A stretch of DNA of 64,000 bases from Candidatus Zixiibacteriota bacterium (GCA_020051695.1 JAGVQM010000031.1:62001-126000), one strand, 5' to 3'; numbered from the stretch's first letter, positions 45,986 to 55,206 are shown. The notes: a model not told the origin generated them from the sequence alone. Numbers and translations are program-made.

Positions 45986-46948
45986 CTATCGGCTGATAAG
46001 TAAAATCGCTGATGATACCGTCCCGGCCAGGGCCAGGACATCACGGAACGCGCCCCAGCTCCCGGAGAAAAAGCCCCGTTTTTTTGTCGGGATAAAAATT
46101 GCGTCCTCGCGCTGTACCAGATATTGGTACGGCCCCCCCGTTTCGCCATACCGCTCAAGATTGACCACCCGCACGACGGGGCGGTCGAGGCCTTTGGATA
46201 CTATACGGACTTTGGACAAATCTGCGTTGGCCCCGGGACCTCCCGAAACGACCAACGCCTCCAGCAGGTCGATTTCGGCGTCGATGGCGTGCCGGCCGGG
46301 AGCTGCAACGTTACCGTAAATATAAAATGCGTTCGTGCGTTTGGAGGCGTCGACAAACCGTTCAGGGTTCAAACCCTCCGGCAGCCGGGGGATGGTAACC
46401 GTATATCCGGATTGCAATTCCGGCAGCCGGTCCAGCTCGCCGGTGGAGAGAATTTCGCCTACATCCACGTGAATGACCCCGCCCCCTGCCGCAGCCGAGC
46501 GCAGGATGGTGACATCGGACAAATCCGCCGATTCAGTCGGCCCCCCCGCCAGTTTGATTACCTCCCACAAATCCGGGATTTTTTCGAAGTACATCATCCC
46601 GGGGTTGGCCACCTGATCGCCGACAAAGACACTGCGGCTGCGGTAGGCGGAGACCGTGACCACGACCTGGGAGATGTTTTTATTAACTCGCGAGATCCGC
46701 TCGACGATCAACTGCTCCAGCCGCCCGGTGGTCATTCCGGCGGCCTGAGTTTCCCCAATGACTGCCAGCGTGATCTTGCCGTCGATACGGACGGTCACGG
46801 TCTGGTCAAGTTCCGGCTGCTGCCAGTAGCTGATTTGCAGGACATCGTTGGGGCCGATGACATATTCCTGAGTCTGGCCGGCTACGGGAAGAGCGGCCGA
46901 CCAGATGAGTACCATCGCCAATCCAAGACACGTGCACGTGCGTTTCAC
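45986..46948 (-). CDS. Wza-like polysaccharide export protein (SLBB domains)
   Basis: A 320-residue export protein. It has an export signal (MKRTCTCLGLAMVLIWSAAL), then the polysaccharide biosynthesis/export domain beginning YVIGPNDVLQISYW, and two SLBB domains (SVFVGDQVANPGMMYFEKI and AFYIYGNVAAPGRHAID). No lipobox cysteine is in the usual place, so anchoring may differ from Wza. It ends in a short hydrophobic stretch (VLALAGTVSSAILLIS) that could cross or insert in the outer membrane. It starts at a GTG with AAGGAG six bases upstream. It is 17 bases after the diguanylate cyclase gene. Confidence 0.93.
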   Translation of the reverse strand: MKRTCTCLGLAMVLIWSAALPVAGQTQEYVIGPNDVLQISYWQQPELDQTVTVRIDGKITLAVIGETQAAGMTTGRLEQLIVERISRVNKNISQVVVTVSAYRSRSVFVGDQVANPGMMYFEKIPDLWEVIKLAGGPTESADLSDVTILRSAAAGGGVIHVDVGEILSTGELDRLPELQSGYTVTIPRLPEGLNPERFVDASKRTNAFYIYGNVAAPGRHAIDAEIDLLEALVVSGGPGANADLSKVRIVSKGLDRPVVRVVNLERYGETGGPYQYLVQREDAIFIPTKKRGFFSGSWGAFRDVLALAGTVSSAILLISR

Positions 46949-46965
46949 ATCGCTCTCCTTTTTTG

Positions 46966-48075
46966 TTACCGGCGGTCAGTGGGGGGTGAAATCACGCCCA
47001 TCCCCGGTTGATAAATAATTGCCCGATCGCCGCCGCCTTCCTTGGCTTTCAATAAAGCCATGTCCGCGCACCAAAACAAATGCTCCGCGTCGCCGGCATG
47101 GTCCGGGAATACCGCGGCGCCCAGGGAAATCGAGGTCCTGGTGGTTTCCTGCCGCGGGGCCGGCCGGAACACTTGCTCGAATATGACACTCCGCAACCGG
47201 TTGGTAAAGGAAAAACAATTGGGCAGCGAGGTTTCCGGCATGATTATTACAAATTCATCCCCTCCATAGCGACAGGCGATATCAATGGACCGTACCGTCT
47301 GGTTCAACAACCCGGCGACGATTTTAAGCACTTCGTCGCCCGCCAGGTGGCCCTGGTGGTCGTTCAGCTGTTTGAAGCGGTCCAAGTCAAAGACCACCAG
47401 CGACAAGGAGCGGGAAAAACGCGACGCGCGTGTGATTTCCTCATCAAGGCGCCGTTTGAGGAAGCGGCGGTTGAATAACCCGGTCAGCGGGTCCGTGTAT
47501 GAGAGCGCTTCCAGGCAGGCGATCCGCTCCTGGTTTTGCAGGGCCAGATCGAAATGGCCCAACCAGTGTTCCAGCCGGCATTGCTGCTTTGCGCTGAGCG
47601 GCAGGCTGTCCCGCGTGCCGAAGATCCCCACTATCCGCATCCCCTGTTTTTCGTCCACTTCACAGGAAAATTGCCAGGTCATCTCCGGGTAAGCCGAATG
47701 TTCGAGTCTCACGTGGGGTTTCAATCGCCGGCTTTGCCGGGAAGATGTCGGCAGATCAGCCAAAACCGCCTGAACCATCTCCCCGGTTGCCCCCCGGGAA
47801 CACAGTGTCTCAGGCGTTTCATCCTGCCCCTGGTGATGAATGAAAATCGAACGCGACAGGCCGAAATGTTCCGCCAGCAGTGCGGCAAACATCTCACACA
47901 GCGGACGCTGTTCGCGGATCTGGAGCCACTTGGCAAACTCCTCTTCAAGGATTTGGTCGACGGTATAAGGAGTTTCATCGGGGATGTCGTCCCCGATGCG
48001 CTCACGCCGGAGACGTCCCGGCCGCAAGATCCATGACAGTCTTCGGGGCATAACAGGCCCCCCATCGGGCCGCAT
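46966..48075 (-). CDS. GGDEF diguanylate cyclase
   Basis: A 369-residue c-di-GMP synthase. The N-terminal ~190 residues are a GAF-like sensor region (EEEFAKWLQIREQRPLCEMF, then SIFIHHQGQDETPE). The GGDEF domain follows, with TGLFNRRFL, DLDRFKQLNDHQGHLAGDEV and an intact active site CRYGGDEFVI. The inhibitory I-site RSID lies five residues before GGDEF, so product feedback is expected. There is no EAL domain and no membrane segment. The ATG overlaps the TGA of the STAS gene (TGATG), so the two are translationally coupled. It is directly ahead of the export genes, which points to c-di-GMP control of this polysaccharide. Confidence 0.94.
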   Translation of the reverse strand: MRPDGGPVMPRRLSWILRPGRLRRERIGDDIPDETPYTVDQILEEEFAKWLQIREQRPLCEMFAALLAEHFGLSRSIFIHHQGQDETPETLCSRGATGEMVQAVLADLPTSSRQSRRLKPHVRLEHSAYPEMTWQFSCEVDEKQGMRIVGIFGTRDSLPLSAKQQCRLEHWLGHFDLALQNQERIACLEALSYTDPLTGLFNRRFLKRRLDEEITRASRFSRSLSLVVFDLDRFKQLNDHQGHLAGDEVLKIVAGLLNQTVRSIDIACRYGGDEFVIIMPETSLPNCFSFTNRLRSVIFEQVFRPAPRQETTRTSISLGAAVFPDHAGDAEHLFWCADMALLKAKEGGGDRAIIYQPGMGVISPPTDRR

Positions 48076-48779
48076 CACATGAACGTTTTCCGCATTCGTC
48101 GGCAATAGCGAAATCGGGCCCGTCGCGTAAGCATGTGCTGCCGGCGCAGACTGCCGAAAACCTTCCACCAGCCGGACGGCCGCCGACCGCCGTGGTTTTC
48201 CTGTAGTCGTTGCCGCATCTCCCCGATTGTTTGAAACGGGTCCTCGGCCACCAATTGCATGACTACTTCATCGAGTGTCGGCAGCGGTTGCCCCTCAGGC
48301 AGTTTCCCCTTGTCGGTCGGTGTGGATGTGGAAGGTCGGGCAGCCGGAACAGGTGTCACCGCCGCATTACGACGGTTGTCGGGGCCTTGGAATTCGGCGA
48401 CCGCCGAATCCAGTTCGTCGAAATAAGGCAATAATCCGTCAAACTCGAGAAGTTCGTATATCTCGCGCACGTCTGGAGTCATGCGGGCCAGTTTGATGTC
48501 CCCTGCCCGCTCCCGGATCTCCCGGAGATGGGAAACAAAAACACCCCAGCCCGCGCTGGAGATGTATTCAACGCCCGCCAAATCGACGACCAGCCGATAA
48601 CGCCCGCGGGCAATCAGCGAGGAAATGACCTGTTCCAGGTCGCCCGCAGTCATGGTATCGACTGCGCCATCGACCCGGACAATCGAGATCTCGCGGGTCG
48701 GGCCGGCGGTGGAGACGGCGATTTTCAGTCCGTTCCCGTCAACCGCCGCCGCGTTTATGTCATGACCGGCATGTTCCAT
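48075..48779 (-). CDS. STAS-domain protein with C-terminal helical extension
   Basis: A 234-residue protein. Residues ~25-125 form a STAS (anti-sigma-factor antagonist) domain: IVRVDGAVDTMTAGDLEQVI, RLVVDLAGVEYISSAGWGVF, then IKLARMTPDVREIYELLEF. The SSAG stretch has a serine at the usual phosphorylation site. A proline/threonine-rich linker (~132-160) leads to an unrecognised C-terminal part (DEVVMQLVAEDPFQTIGEM, then WWKVFGSLRRQHMLTRRARF) that looks helical and basic. It is coupled to the GGDEF gene through TGATG and is the first gene of this compact unit. No ribosome-binding site is clear at 48779. Confidence 0.85.
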   Translation of the reverse strand: MEHAGHDINAAAVDGNGLKIAVSTAGPTREISIVRVDGAVDTMTAGDLEQVISSLIARGRYRLVVDLAGVEYISSAGWGVFVSHLREIRERAGDIKLARMTPDVREIYELLEFDGLLPYFDELDSAVAEFQGPDNRRNAAVTPVPAARPSTSTPTDKGKLPEGQPLPTLDEVVMQLVAEDPFQTIGEMRQRLQENHGGRRPSGWWKVFGSLRRQHMLTRRARFRYCRRMRKTFM

Positions 48780-48878
48780 AGTAGCAAAGTCGTCTGATCG
48801 GATCGAATTGTCAAATACTCTTCCGGGCCCCGCCGGTCATCTTCAGCCGCTGCTAGTCGGCAAATCACAGTTATCCGG

Positions 48879-49541
48879 CTATTTGGGCGGGGTAATGTAT
48901 TCATATTTTTTGGGCGGCAAATCGAAAATGAACGTCCGGTCCTGCCATGACGCAAATGTCCGCAATTGCAACAGGGCGCCTTCCGGGAAATCGAGGTCCT
49001 CGTATTTTTCCTCGGCGGTGACAAACTCCACCTGCCAGACTGTTTCGAGGAATTTTCTTGTCGAGGGGAACATGAGTCGGCGGCCCGTCGGGATTGTTTG
49101 CCCCTCCTCAAAGACCTGGACCGAATCGATTTTAAAATTCTTAATCAGTTGATAATCCGGGATATGCCGTGCGGCGATGAGGATGGTGACCCGACAACCG
49201 TTCAATGTCGGTATGTTTTCCATCGCGACGTCTTTAAATACCCAGTAGTCGAACGCAAATGTGAGGTCGTCGATATGCCACAACCCTGCCGAATCCACAA
49301 CAAGCTGCGGCAGCTCCGGCCACCCGCCGATCCGCTCGGCCCATTGGTGCTGCGTAGTATCAGTCGGCCTCAGGATCATATCCACCCATTCGAGTTTTGC
49401 CGATTCGGATGCCGCCTCGGTCTTGCTGTTATCTGCGGGTGTTTTCTCATTCGTACAGGAAAGGAGCATCAGGGCCAGCAATCCCACGGTTACATACTGC
49501 CGCAGGCCGAACCATACCTGAGTCTTTAATTTTTTGTCCAT
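48879..49541 (-). CDS. Hypothetical lipoprotein
   Basis: A 220-residue protein I do not recognise. It has a lipoprotein signal peptide with the lipobox LMLLSC, then a polar acidic linker (TNEKTPADNSKTEAASES) and a globular domain with many aromatics (WAERIGGWPELPQLV, FDYWVFKDVAMENI, FEEGQTIPTGRRLM). The ATG at 49541 is chosen because AAGGA precedes it by 6 bases; the ATG two codons earlier (49547) sits inside that site. It lies between the STAS gene and another secreted-protein gene, all minus strand. Confidence 0.65.
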   Translation of the reverse strand: MDKKLKTQVWFGLRQYVTVGLLALMLLSCTNEKTPADNSKTEAASESAKLEWVDMILRPTDTTQHQWAERIGGWPELPQLVVDSAGLWHIDDLTFAFDYWVFKDVAMENIPTLNGCRVTILIAARHIPDYQLIKNFKIDSVQVFEEGQTIPTGRRLMFPSTRKFLETVWQVEFVTAEEKYEDLDFPEGALLQLRTFASWQDRTFIFDLPPKKYEYITPPK

Positions 49542-49587
49542 GGTCATTCCTTGTTCTCACAGGAGTGTGAAATGGTTCCACGATCCG

Positions 49588-50535
49588 TTATTTGCGCCTC
49601 CGGGGTATTGATTGGGCGTCGGGCAACGCTCGCTGGAGCTCATCGGTGACAGTCACCGGTGCCCCGATGACCTGTGTGGACCCGCTGTACCGGACGCGGT
49701 CCAGGATAGCCCGGGCTTCAATAAAACCCTCCGCCTCGCGCCCGAGGTTGCTCTGGTCCAGCCCGTACCCGACGATATTCGCCAGAAACCTTGTATACTC
49801 CTCCGGCTCGCTGAATTCCAGCAGGTCGGACTTGGGCAGACTGTCGATGTACGCGGCCCGGCGTTTCATCTCCGGATAACGGTCATGGTGACTCGCTGTC
49901 CGGTTGACATATCCCGGCGGGTCCTGGCCGGCATCCCATTCCAGATACCGATAAGAGACCGGGGCGGTGGCCGCGTTCAACCCGCCGATACTGCGGCCAC
50001 GGCGGTCCACCACCTGCAGCGGGTGGGGCCGGCCTTCGGGCGCGGGCAGTAGCGAATCAATGACCAGACCAGGGGGGAAGTTCAGACTGGGGACCGAGCG
50101 CTTTTTTCCCTCCGCCATCAGCGTAATTCGATAGGCCGTATCCCCCGGCATGTCGCTTTCGAATGTAGTGCAGACAAGGTCCAGCTCGCCGTCCCCATCC
50201 ACGTCAAGCAGCGGCGAGGGTCGAAGAAACCGAACATTCGGCGCCCGTTCACCGAAACAATACGACCAGCCCGCGCGCGGGATATAGACGGCGATAATGG
50301 CGCGGTCGTTTTTCCCATCCTCGCCGAGCCGGGAGAGGATGACCCCCCCGAATGCCTGGTTGGCGGGGGGGCAAGCAATATAATGCTCGATGAAGACCTC
50401 GTTGGCCTGAATGTGTTCGACCGTAAGGTTTTGCAGCAATGTATACAGCGTATCACAGACAGGTTGTCCCGCAGCGGTCATGGCCGCGGCGGACAGATAA
50501 CCGGCCAGAACAACAACTAAGACACATGTGCGCAT
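49588..50535 (-). CDS. Hypothetical secreted protein
   Basis: A 315-residue protein with a signal peptide (MRTCVLVVVLAGYLSAAAMT, ending near AAG). The sequence includes LLDVDGDGELDLVCTTFES, an FG-GAP/calcium-loop-like stretch common in extracellular beta-propeller proteins, and is otherwise unassigned. The C-terminus is basic (SIPRRRK). It is 46 bases before the lipoprotein gene start on the same strand, and GGAG lies about 12 bases before its ATG. Function unknown. Confidence 0.6.
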   Translation of the reverse strand: MRTCVLVVVLAGYLSAAAMTAAGQPVCDTLYTLLQNLTVEHIQANEVFIEHYIACPPANQAFGGVILSRLGEDGKNDRAIIAVYIPRAGWSYCFGERAPNVRFLRPSPLLDVDGDGELDLVCTTFESDMPGDTAYRITLMAEGKKRSVPSLNFPPGLVIDSLLPAPEGRPHPLQVVDRRGRSIGGLNAATAPVSYRYLEWDAGQDPPGYVNRTASHHDRYPEMKRRAAYIDSLPKSDLLEFSEPEEYTRFLANIVGYGLDQSNLGREAEGFIEARAILDRVRYSGSTQVIGAPVTVTDELQRALPDAQSIPRRRK

Positions 50536-50583
50536 TGCTCAGGTTTGCTCCTTTTTCTTTGTCGTGCGGGCCGCAGCCCGTCA

Positions 50584-52080
50584 TTAGAACGACAGGTAAT
50601 ATAACGAGCCGCGGCGGACGATCAATAGAATCATTTTTTTGCCCTCGGCCTTGCTGGCCACGGACTTGAAATGTTCGACATTTTCAATCGGCGTATTGTC
50701 GATCTCCAGAATGACATCCCCCGCCCGCAAGCCGGAATAGGCCGCCGGTGACCGGGCCAGGATGTCTTTCACCAGCACGCCCGCCGTACCCTTGCGCAAC
50801 CCCAGCTGCTCGGCCTGGTGCCCGGTTATGTTCTCCACGACGACGCCTTCAATCTGGCTGACCCATTCATCGGAGGAATCTGACAAATAAATATATTCCG
50901 AGGGTGTTTCTTCGATAGTCAAACTGGTTTGGCGTTTTTGCCCGCGGCGGTAGTATTCAAGGTCCACCGATTTGCCGCTCGGCGCCAGGGCGATCAGGTA
51001 TTTCAGCCGCGCGGCGTTGGTCACTTCCTGCCCGTCCAGCGCGGTGATGATGTCACCGCGCTGCAGGCCGGCTTTGGTGCCGGGCCCTTTGTCCATGACA
51101 TCATTGACCAGCGCACCGCGCAGCCCCTCGGCGTTAAACGCGGGCGCAATATCGGGGTCCAGATCCTGATAGGTGATCCCCGCCCACCCACGGACGAAGC
51201 GGCCCTGGTCGATGATCGAGTTCATCACTGTCTGTGCCATATTGGCGGGGATGGCGAAGCCGATGCCCTGATACCCGCCGCTCCGCGAAAAAATTGCCGT
51301 ATTGATGCCGATCAATCGGCCGGAAATGTCGACCAGGGCGCCCCCGGAATTGCCGGGATTGATTGCCGCATCGGTCTGAATGAAATCCTCGTACTCGACC
51401 ATGCCGACATTGGCCCGGCCCTTGGCGGAAATGATGCCCATCGTGACCGTCTGCCCCAGACCGAACGGATTGCCCAGCGCCAGCACCACATCGCCAATAT
51501 TAGCGGCGTCCGAATCCCCAAAGGGAATTGTCGGGAAATTCACACTATCCAGCTTGAGCACCGCCACATCGGTTTCCGGGTCGGCGCCGACAATGCGCGC
51601 ATTGAATTGGCGGCCGTCCGGAAGATACGCCAGCACTTCCGTGGCATTTTCGACGACATGGTTATTGGTCAGCACATACCCGTCCGCGGTGACAATGACT
51701 CCCGAACCCAACGACCGCTCCCGCCGTTCCCGAGGGACCGAAAAAAAACGCCGCCCGAAGAAATCAAAAAATGGATCACTGCCGAACGGGCTGGTCTGTA
51801 CGCGTTCCTGCACGATGCGAGTTGACGAGACGTTGATGACTGCCGGCGCGACGGCATGGGCGATGTCCGAAAACGACCAACCCCCCGGCCCCGCGACCGG
51901 TTGGCGCGGCTGGACCAGGTTGGATTCCCCGGTTTCCTGAGCCGCCGCCGGACGCACGAACTCAGCCGCGTGATTATTGACGGCCCCCATCCCCTCGAAT
52001 GAAACGCCCACAGCCAGCCCGGCCAGAAAACAAAATCTCAGCCCGAACAAGACCAATCCTGTTTTTCTATTTGTTCCCAT
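50584..52080 (-). CDS. htrA: HtrA/DegP-type Do-family periplasmic serine protease
   Basis: A 498-residue Do protease. An N-terminal hydrophobic signal or anchor (residues ~8-26) leads to a trypsin-like domain with H141 (LTNNHVVEN), D171 (ETDVAVLKLD) and S245 (NPGNSGGALV), all intact. Two PDZ domains follow (about 280-375, VRGWAGITYQDLDPD; and about 410-498, VVENITGHQAEQLGL then GDVILEIDNTPI). It degrades or refolds misfolded envelope proteins. GGAGG precedes the ATG at 52080 by 9 bases. It is divergent from the hybrid histidine kinase gene, with about 250 bases between them. A role in stress response to that kinase is possible but not shown. Confidence 0.96.
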   Translation of the reverse strand: MGTNRKTGLVLFGLRFCFLAGLAVGVSFEGMGAVNNHAAEFVRPAAAQETGESNLVQPRQPVAGPGGWSFSDIAHAVAPAVINVSSTRIVQERVQTSPFGSDPFFDFFGRRFFSVPRERRERSLGSGVIVTADGYVLTNNHVVENATEVLAYLPDGRQFNARIVGADPETDVAVLKLDSVNFPTIPFGDSDAANIGDVVLALGNPFGLGQTVTMGIISAKGRANVGMVEYEDFIQTDAAINPGNSGGALVDISGRLIGINTAIFSRSGGYQGIGFAIPANMAQTVMNSIIDQGRFVRGWAGITYQDLDPDIAPAFNAEGLRGALVNDVMDKGPGTKAGLQRGDIITALDGQEVTNAARLKYLIALAPSGKSVDLEYYRRGQKRQTSLTIEETPSEYIYLSDSSDEWVSQIEGVVVENITGHQAEQLGLRKGTAGVLVKDILARSPAAYSGLRAGDVILEIDNTPIENVEHFKSVASKAEGKKMILLIVRRGSLYYLSF

Positions 52081-52330
52081 CTTTAATTTCCTCCAGTTGC
52101 GGGTTGGGCCATGTCCCTGTTGTACAACAAACAATCCCGGATTTTCCCTGCTTCATGTAGAAAACAACGCGGCGCGGGGAAGTCAAGTTCAATGGCTGTG
52201 TTGCGAATTTCCCCTCGGGCCGAAGAGCGAAATCAGGATGATCCGCCGGGTCGGCCCCGTCAGGAACGCGCCTTTGGCCGCCGATATAAAAGTAAGGTGG
52301 ACAAGAAAATCTCCAACCGATGGGATGAAT

Positions 52331-54517
52331 ATGATGACACAAAAAACCGCCACGCGCCGCGTAACCGAAAGTCAGAGTTTTGCGGCAGCGGTTGGTACCA
52401 CCGAACAAACCAAAATACTCGTAATCGACAGCGACCAACTGGTGCATCAACAAGTACGCCAACTGGTTGCTGCTGAAAACTGCATGGTTGACCACGCCTC
52501 CTCGACCAGCGAGGCCTCCACGCTACTGGCCGGCAATCAATATGACATCCTGATTGCCGAGGTCGGAGTCGACGGTATCGACGCTTTCGGCCTGATTCAC
52601 GGTGCCCGGCGCAGAGATGCTGAACTGACGGCTATTGCAGTGTCGCGTCGCCCAACAACAGAGCTGGCCATCAATGCGCTTAAAGAGCGGGTTTTCGATT
52701 TTCTGACCAAACCGCTGGATCAAACCGAACTGCGTTTGACCATCTTGCGCGCCACCGAAATACATCGCCTGAATCTGGCGAAAACGCGTTTGCTGGAGGA
52801 CGCGCGGCAAAAGAAAATCCAGCTGACCCAGCGTGTCGCCGAGTTGAATGCGTTGGCCGACGCCGCAGGGGTGCTGTCCTCCTCCGGTGATTTGACCCGG
52901 CTGCTCGACGCCATCATGCACCTTGCCGCCAAAGTCACCATGGCCCGCCACGGATCGATTATGCTGTTGGAGGCCGGTGATGAAACGCTGCGCATCAAAG
53001 CCACAGTCGGCCCGGAAGCGTCCCGGTTGCTGGAGCTTAGTCTGCCGGTGGGCGAATCAATTGCGGGGTGGGTGGCCCAGCGTGGGGAGGCGTTGAAAAT
53101 CGATGATGTAGAAGCCGATCCGCAGTTCGGTCGGGCCAACCGCCAGGGATTTGAAACCAAATCCCTGCTGTCGGTCCCCCTGTGCACTCCCAACCGGGTG
53201 GTCGGTGTGATCAACCTCTCGGACAAAGCAGGCGGTGAGCCGTTCACCGATTGGGACCTGCGTATTCTGCGGACATTTGCTGCGCAGGTCTCGATGGCGA
53301 TCAGCGACGCCGAACAATTCCAGCGCAACCGGCGCAAGCTGGCGGAAGTGACCGCGTTATATGAGATCTCCCGCAAGATCCCGACAGTCACCGGTTCGGA
53401 TGAAGTGGCCGAGGTCATTTTCGACGGGCTCAAAGCCATTGTGGACTGTGATACAAAAATCTGGTTTGAACCGGCTCACGATACCGGCGAATTGGTGGCC
53501 GTGCGGGTCGATGGCGCACTGAAGAACTACCATCGCGAGCAGGGATTGACCATCCCGGCGTGGACGGGCGCCGAACCGAATGAACCGGCGCTTGCCGGAT
53601 ACATTGCCGATGCCCTGACCAAAATTGTCCCCGCAAGTGCGGCAATGTCTTCCATCCTGGTTTCGCCGGTCGGAACACCGGCCGGCAAAGGCGAGGTCGA
53701 AACATCCCCCGCCTTTTGCGGCGTGATTGTGCTTCTGGCGGCCCGGCCCCGCGCTTTCGACTCGTACACCGAACGGCTGGTTCGCGTCGCCACGGCCCAG
53801 GCCGCTGCATTGTACGAGCGCAAAAGCGCGTTGCTGAATGCCTCCCGGCTGGTCACGATGGGCAAGATGATCTCGGAAATCTCCCACGATTTGCGCAAGC
53901 CGCTGACCAACACCAAAGGTTCATTGCAGGTCATCTGCGCCAAACATGGCCTGCCGGAAAAAACTGTGCACGTCCTGCAGTCAATCGAACAGGAGATCGA
54001 CCGCCTGGCGGCACTGGTTACCGAGCTGGTGGATTTCTCCAACCCCAAAAAATACCAGACCCGCAAAGGCCCGATTAAACCGGTGATCGACCGCGCCTAT
54101 CGCCTGGTCGAAAAAGATGCCCGGCAGAAAAAACTGCAGCTTGTCGTGGAATTGGCCGACGACCTGCCGCCGTTTTTCCATGATGAAAACCAGATGATGG
54201 AAGTCTGCCTGAACCTGATCCTGAATGCGTTTGAGAGTATGGAACCCGGTGGCTCGCTGACGATCCGGGGCCTTCTACAGAAATGTCCGGACAAACAGCG
54301 AGATTGTATCTGCCTGGAGTTCGAAGACACCGGCTGCGGCATCCCCAGGGAAAACCTGGCGCGGATTTTTGAGCGGTACTATACCGGACGCGAAAACGGC
54401 ACCGGGCTGGGACTGGCGATTGTGGAACGAATTGTCCAGGCCCATGAGGGGAAAATCGAGGTCGAATCTCGTCCCGGCCGGACCGTATTCCGTTTGTTGT
54501 TTCCCATTGAGCGATAG
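52331..54517 (+). CDS. Hybrid histidine kinase: degenerate receiver, GAF domains, HisKA-HATPase
   Basis: A 728-residue soluble kinase. Residues ~25-140 form a receiver domain (KILVIDSDQLVHQQVR, then FDFLTKPLDQTEL) in which the phosphoacceptor Asp is Glu77 (YDILIAEVGVDG). One or two GAF domains follow (~185-480, SIMLLEAGDETLRIKATVG and AGWVAQRGEALKIDDVE). The transmitter has the phosphorylated H519 in MISEISHDLRKPLT, the N-box LNLILNAFESM and ATP-lid motifs FEDTGCGIP and GTGLGLAIVER. It has no membrane segment, so it senses something inside the cell. No separate response regulator is near. The start is one of three close ATG codons at 52325, 52331 or 52334. It ends at a palindromic repeat ahead of recR. 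Confidence 0.92.
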   Translation: MMTQKTATRRVTESQSFAAAVGTTEQTKILVIDSDQLVHQQVRQLVAAENCMVDHASSTSEASTLLAGNQYDILIAEVGVDGIDAFGLIHGARRRDAELTAIAVSRRPTTELAINALKERVFDFLTKPLDQTELRLTILRATEIHRLNLAKTRLLEDARQKKIQLTQRVAELNALADAAGVLSSSGDLTRLLDAIMHLAAKVTMARHGSIMLLEAGDETLRIKATVGPEASRLLELSLPVGESIAGWVAQRGEALKIDDVEADPQFGRANRQGFETKSLLSVPLCTPNRVVGVINLSDKAGGEPFTDWDLRILRTFAAQVSMAISDAEQFQRNRRKLAEVTALYEISRKIPTVTGSDEVAEVIFDGLKAIVDCDTKIWFEPAHDTGELVAVRVDGALKNYHREQGLTIPAWTGAEPNEPALAGYIADALTKIVPASAAMSSILVSPVGTPAGKGEVETSPAFCGVIVLLAARPRAFDSYTERLVRVATAQAAALYERKSALLNASRLVTMGKMISEISHDLRKPLTNTKGSLQVICAKHGLPEKTVHVLQSIEQEIDRLAALVTELVDFSNPKKYQTRKGPIKPVIDRAYRLVEKDARQKKLQLVVELADDLPPFFHDENQMMEVCLNLILNAFESMEPGGSLTIRGLLQKCPDKQRDCICLEFEDTGCGIPRENLARIFERYYTGRENGTGLGLAIVERIVQAHEGKIEVESRPGRTVFRLLFPIER

Positions 54518-54524
54518 ATCGAGC

Positions 54525-54550
54525 AGGTCAAGCGCCCCGGCGCTTGGCCT
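54525..54550. repeat. Palindromic repeat between the histidine kinase and recR, copy A
   Basis: A 12-base stem with one G-T wobble (AGGTCAAGCGCC at 54525-54536, GGCGCTTGGCCT at 54539-54550) and two bases in the middle. It may end both converging transcripts, but no T-run follows. A second copy of its core (GTCAAGCGCC..GGCGCTTGAC) is at 58874-58895. Confidence 0.7.
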
Positions 54551-54557
54551 ATATGTG

Positions 54558-55154
54558 CTAAAACTCCGTGCGGCCTTCGAGTGCTTTGGCCAGCGTATGC
54601 AGATCGGCATACTCGACATCACCGCCCATCGGCAACCCCCGGGCAATGCGCGAAACTTTCACGCCCAACGGTTTGAGCAGTTTGGCGATATACAACGCCG
54701 TAGTCTCGCCCTCGGGCGTGGGGTTGGTGGCAAGAATAATTTCCTCGACATCGCTTTTGGCGCGGGTGACCAGTTCGGCGATTTTTAAATCCTCAGGCCC
54801 GATACCATCCAGCGGCGCAAACACTCCCCCAAGTACATGGAACACCCCGTCAAATGACCCGGCGCGCTGCAGCGCGACCACATCGTGCGGTTCTTCCACC
54901 ACGCAAATCAGTTTGCGGTTGCGTTCCTCATCGCCGCAGATCGGGCAGGGGTCGTCATCGGAGATATTAAAACACACCGAGCAGGAGCGGATTTTCTCTT
55001 TGACGTTCAGGATGGCCCGGGCCAGTTCGCGCGCGGCTTCCGGCGGGGCTTTGAGCACATGATAGGCGAGCCGATAGGCGGTCTTCCGGCCGATACCCGG
55101 CAGTCGGGAAAACTGGTCGACTAATTCTTCGAGGGTAGCTGAGGTTTGGGTCAT
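54558..55154 (-). CDS. recR: Recombination protein RecR
   Basis: A 198-residue recombination mediator that works with RecO and RecF to load RecA on gapped DNA. The N-terminal helix-hairpin-helix holds LPGIGRKTAYRLAYH. The zinc finger is CSVCFN..CPIC, and the Toprim domain shows ICVVEEPHDVVAL, ILATNPTPEGETTALY. The C-terminal ARGLPMGGDVEYAD is the RecR hallmark. It is the last gene of dnaX-ybaB-recR, an arrangement common in bacteria. Length is normal. Confidence 0.97.
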   Translation of the reverse strand: MTQTSATLEELVDQFSRLPGIGRKTAYRLAYHVLKAPPEAARELARAILNVKEKIRSCSVCFNISDDDPCPICGDEERNRKLICVVEEPHDVVALQRAGSFDGVFHVLGGVFAPLDGIGPEDLKIAELVTRAKSDVEEIILATNPTPEGETTALYIAKLLKPLGVKVSRIARGLPMGGDVEYADLHTLAKALEGRTEF

Positions 55155-55206
55155 AAACGGGACCGATGAAGGGAGTAGTGTCGGTGAAATTGTCCGCCCA
55201 TACTGG

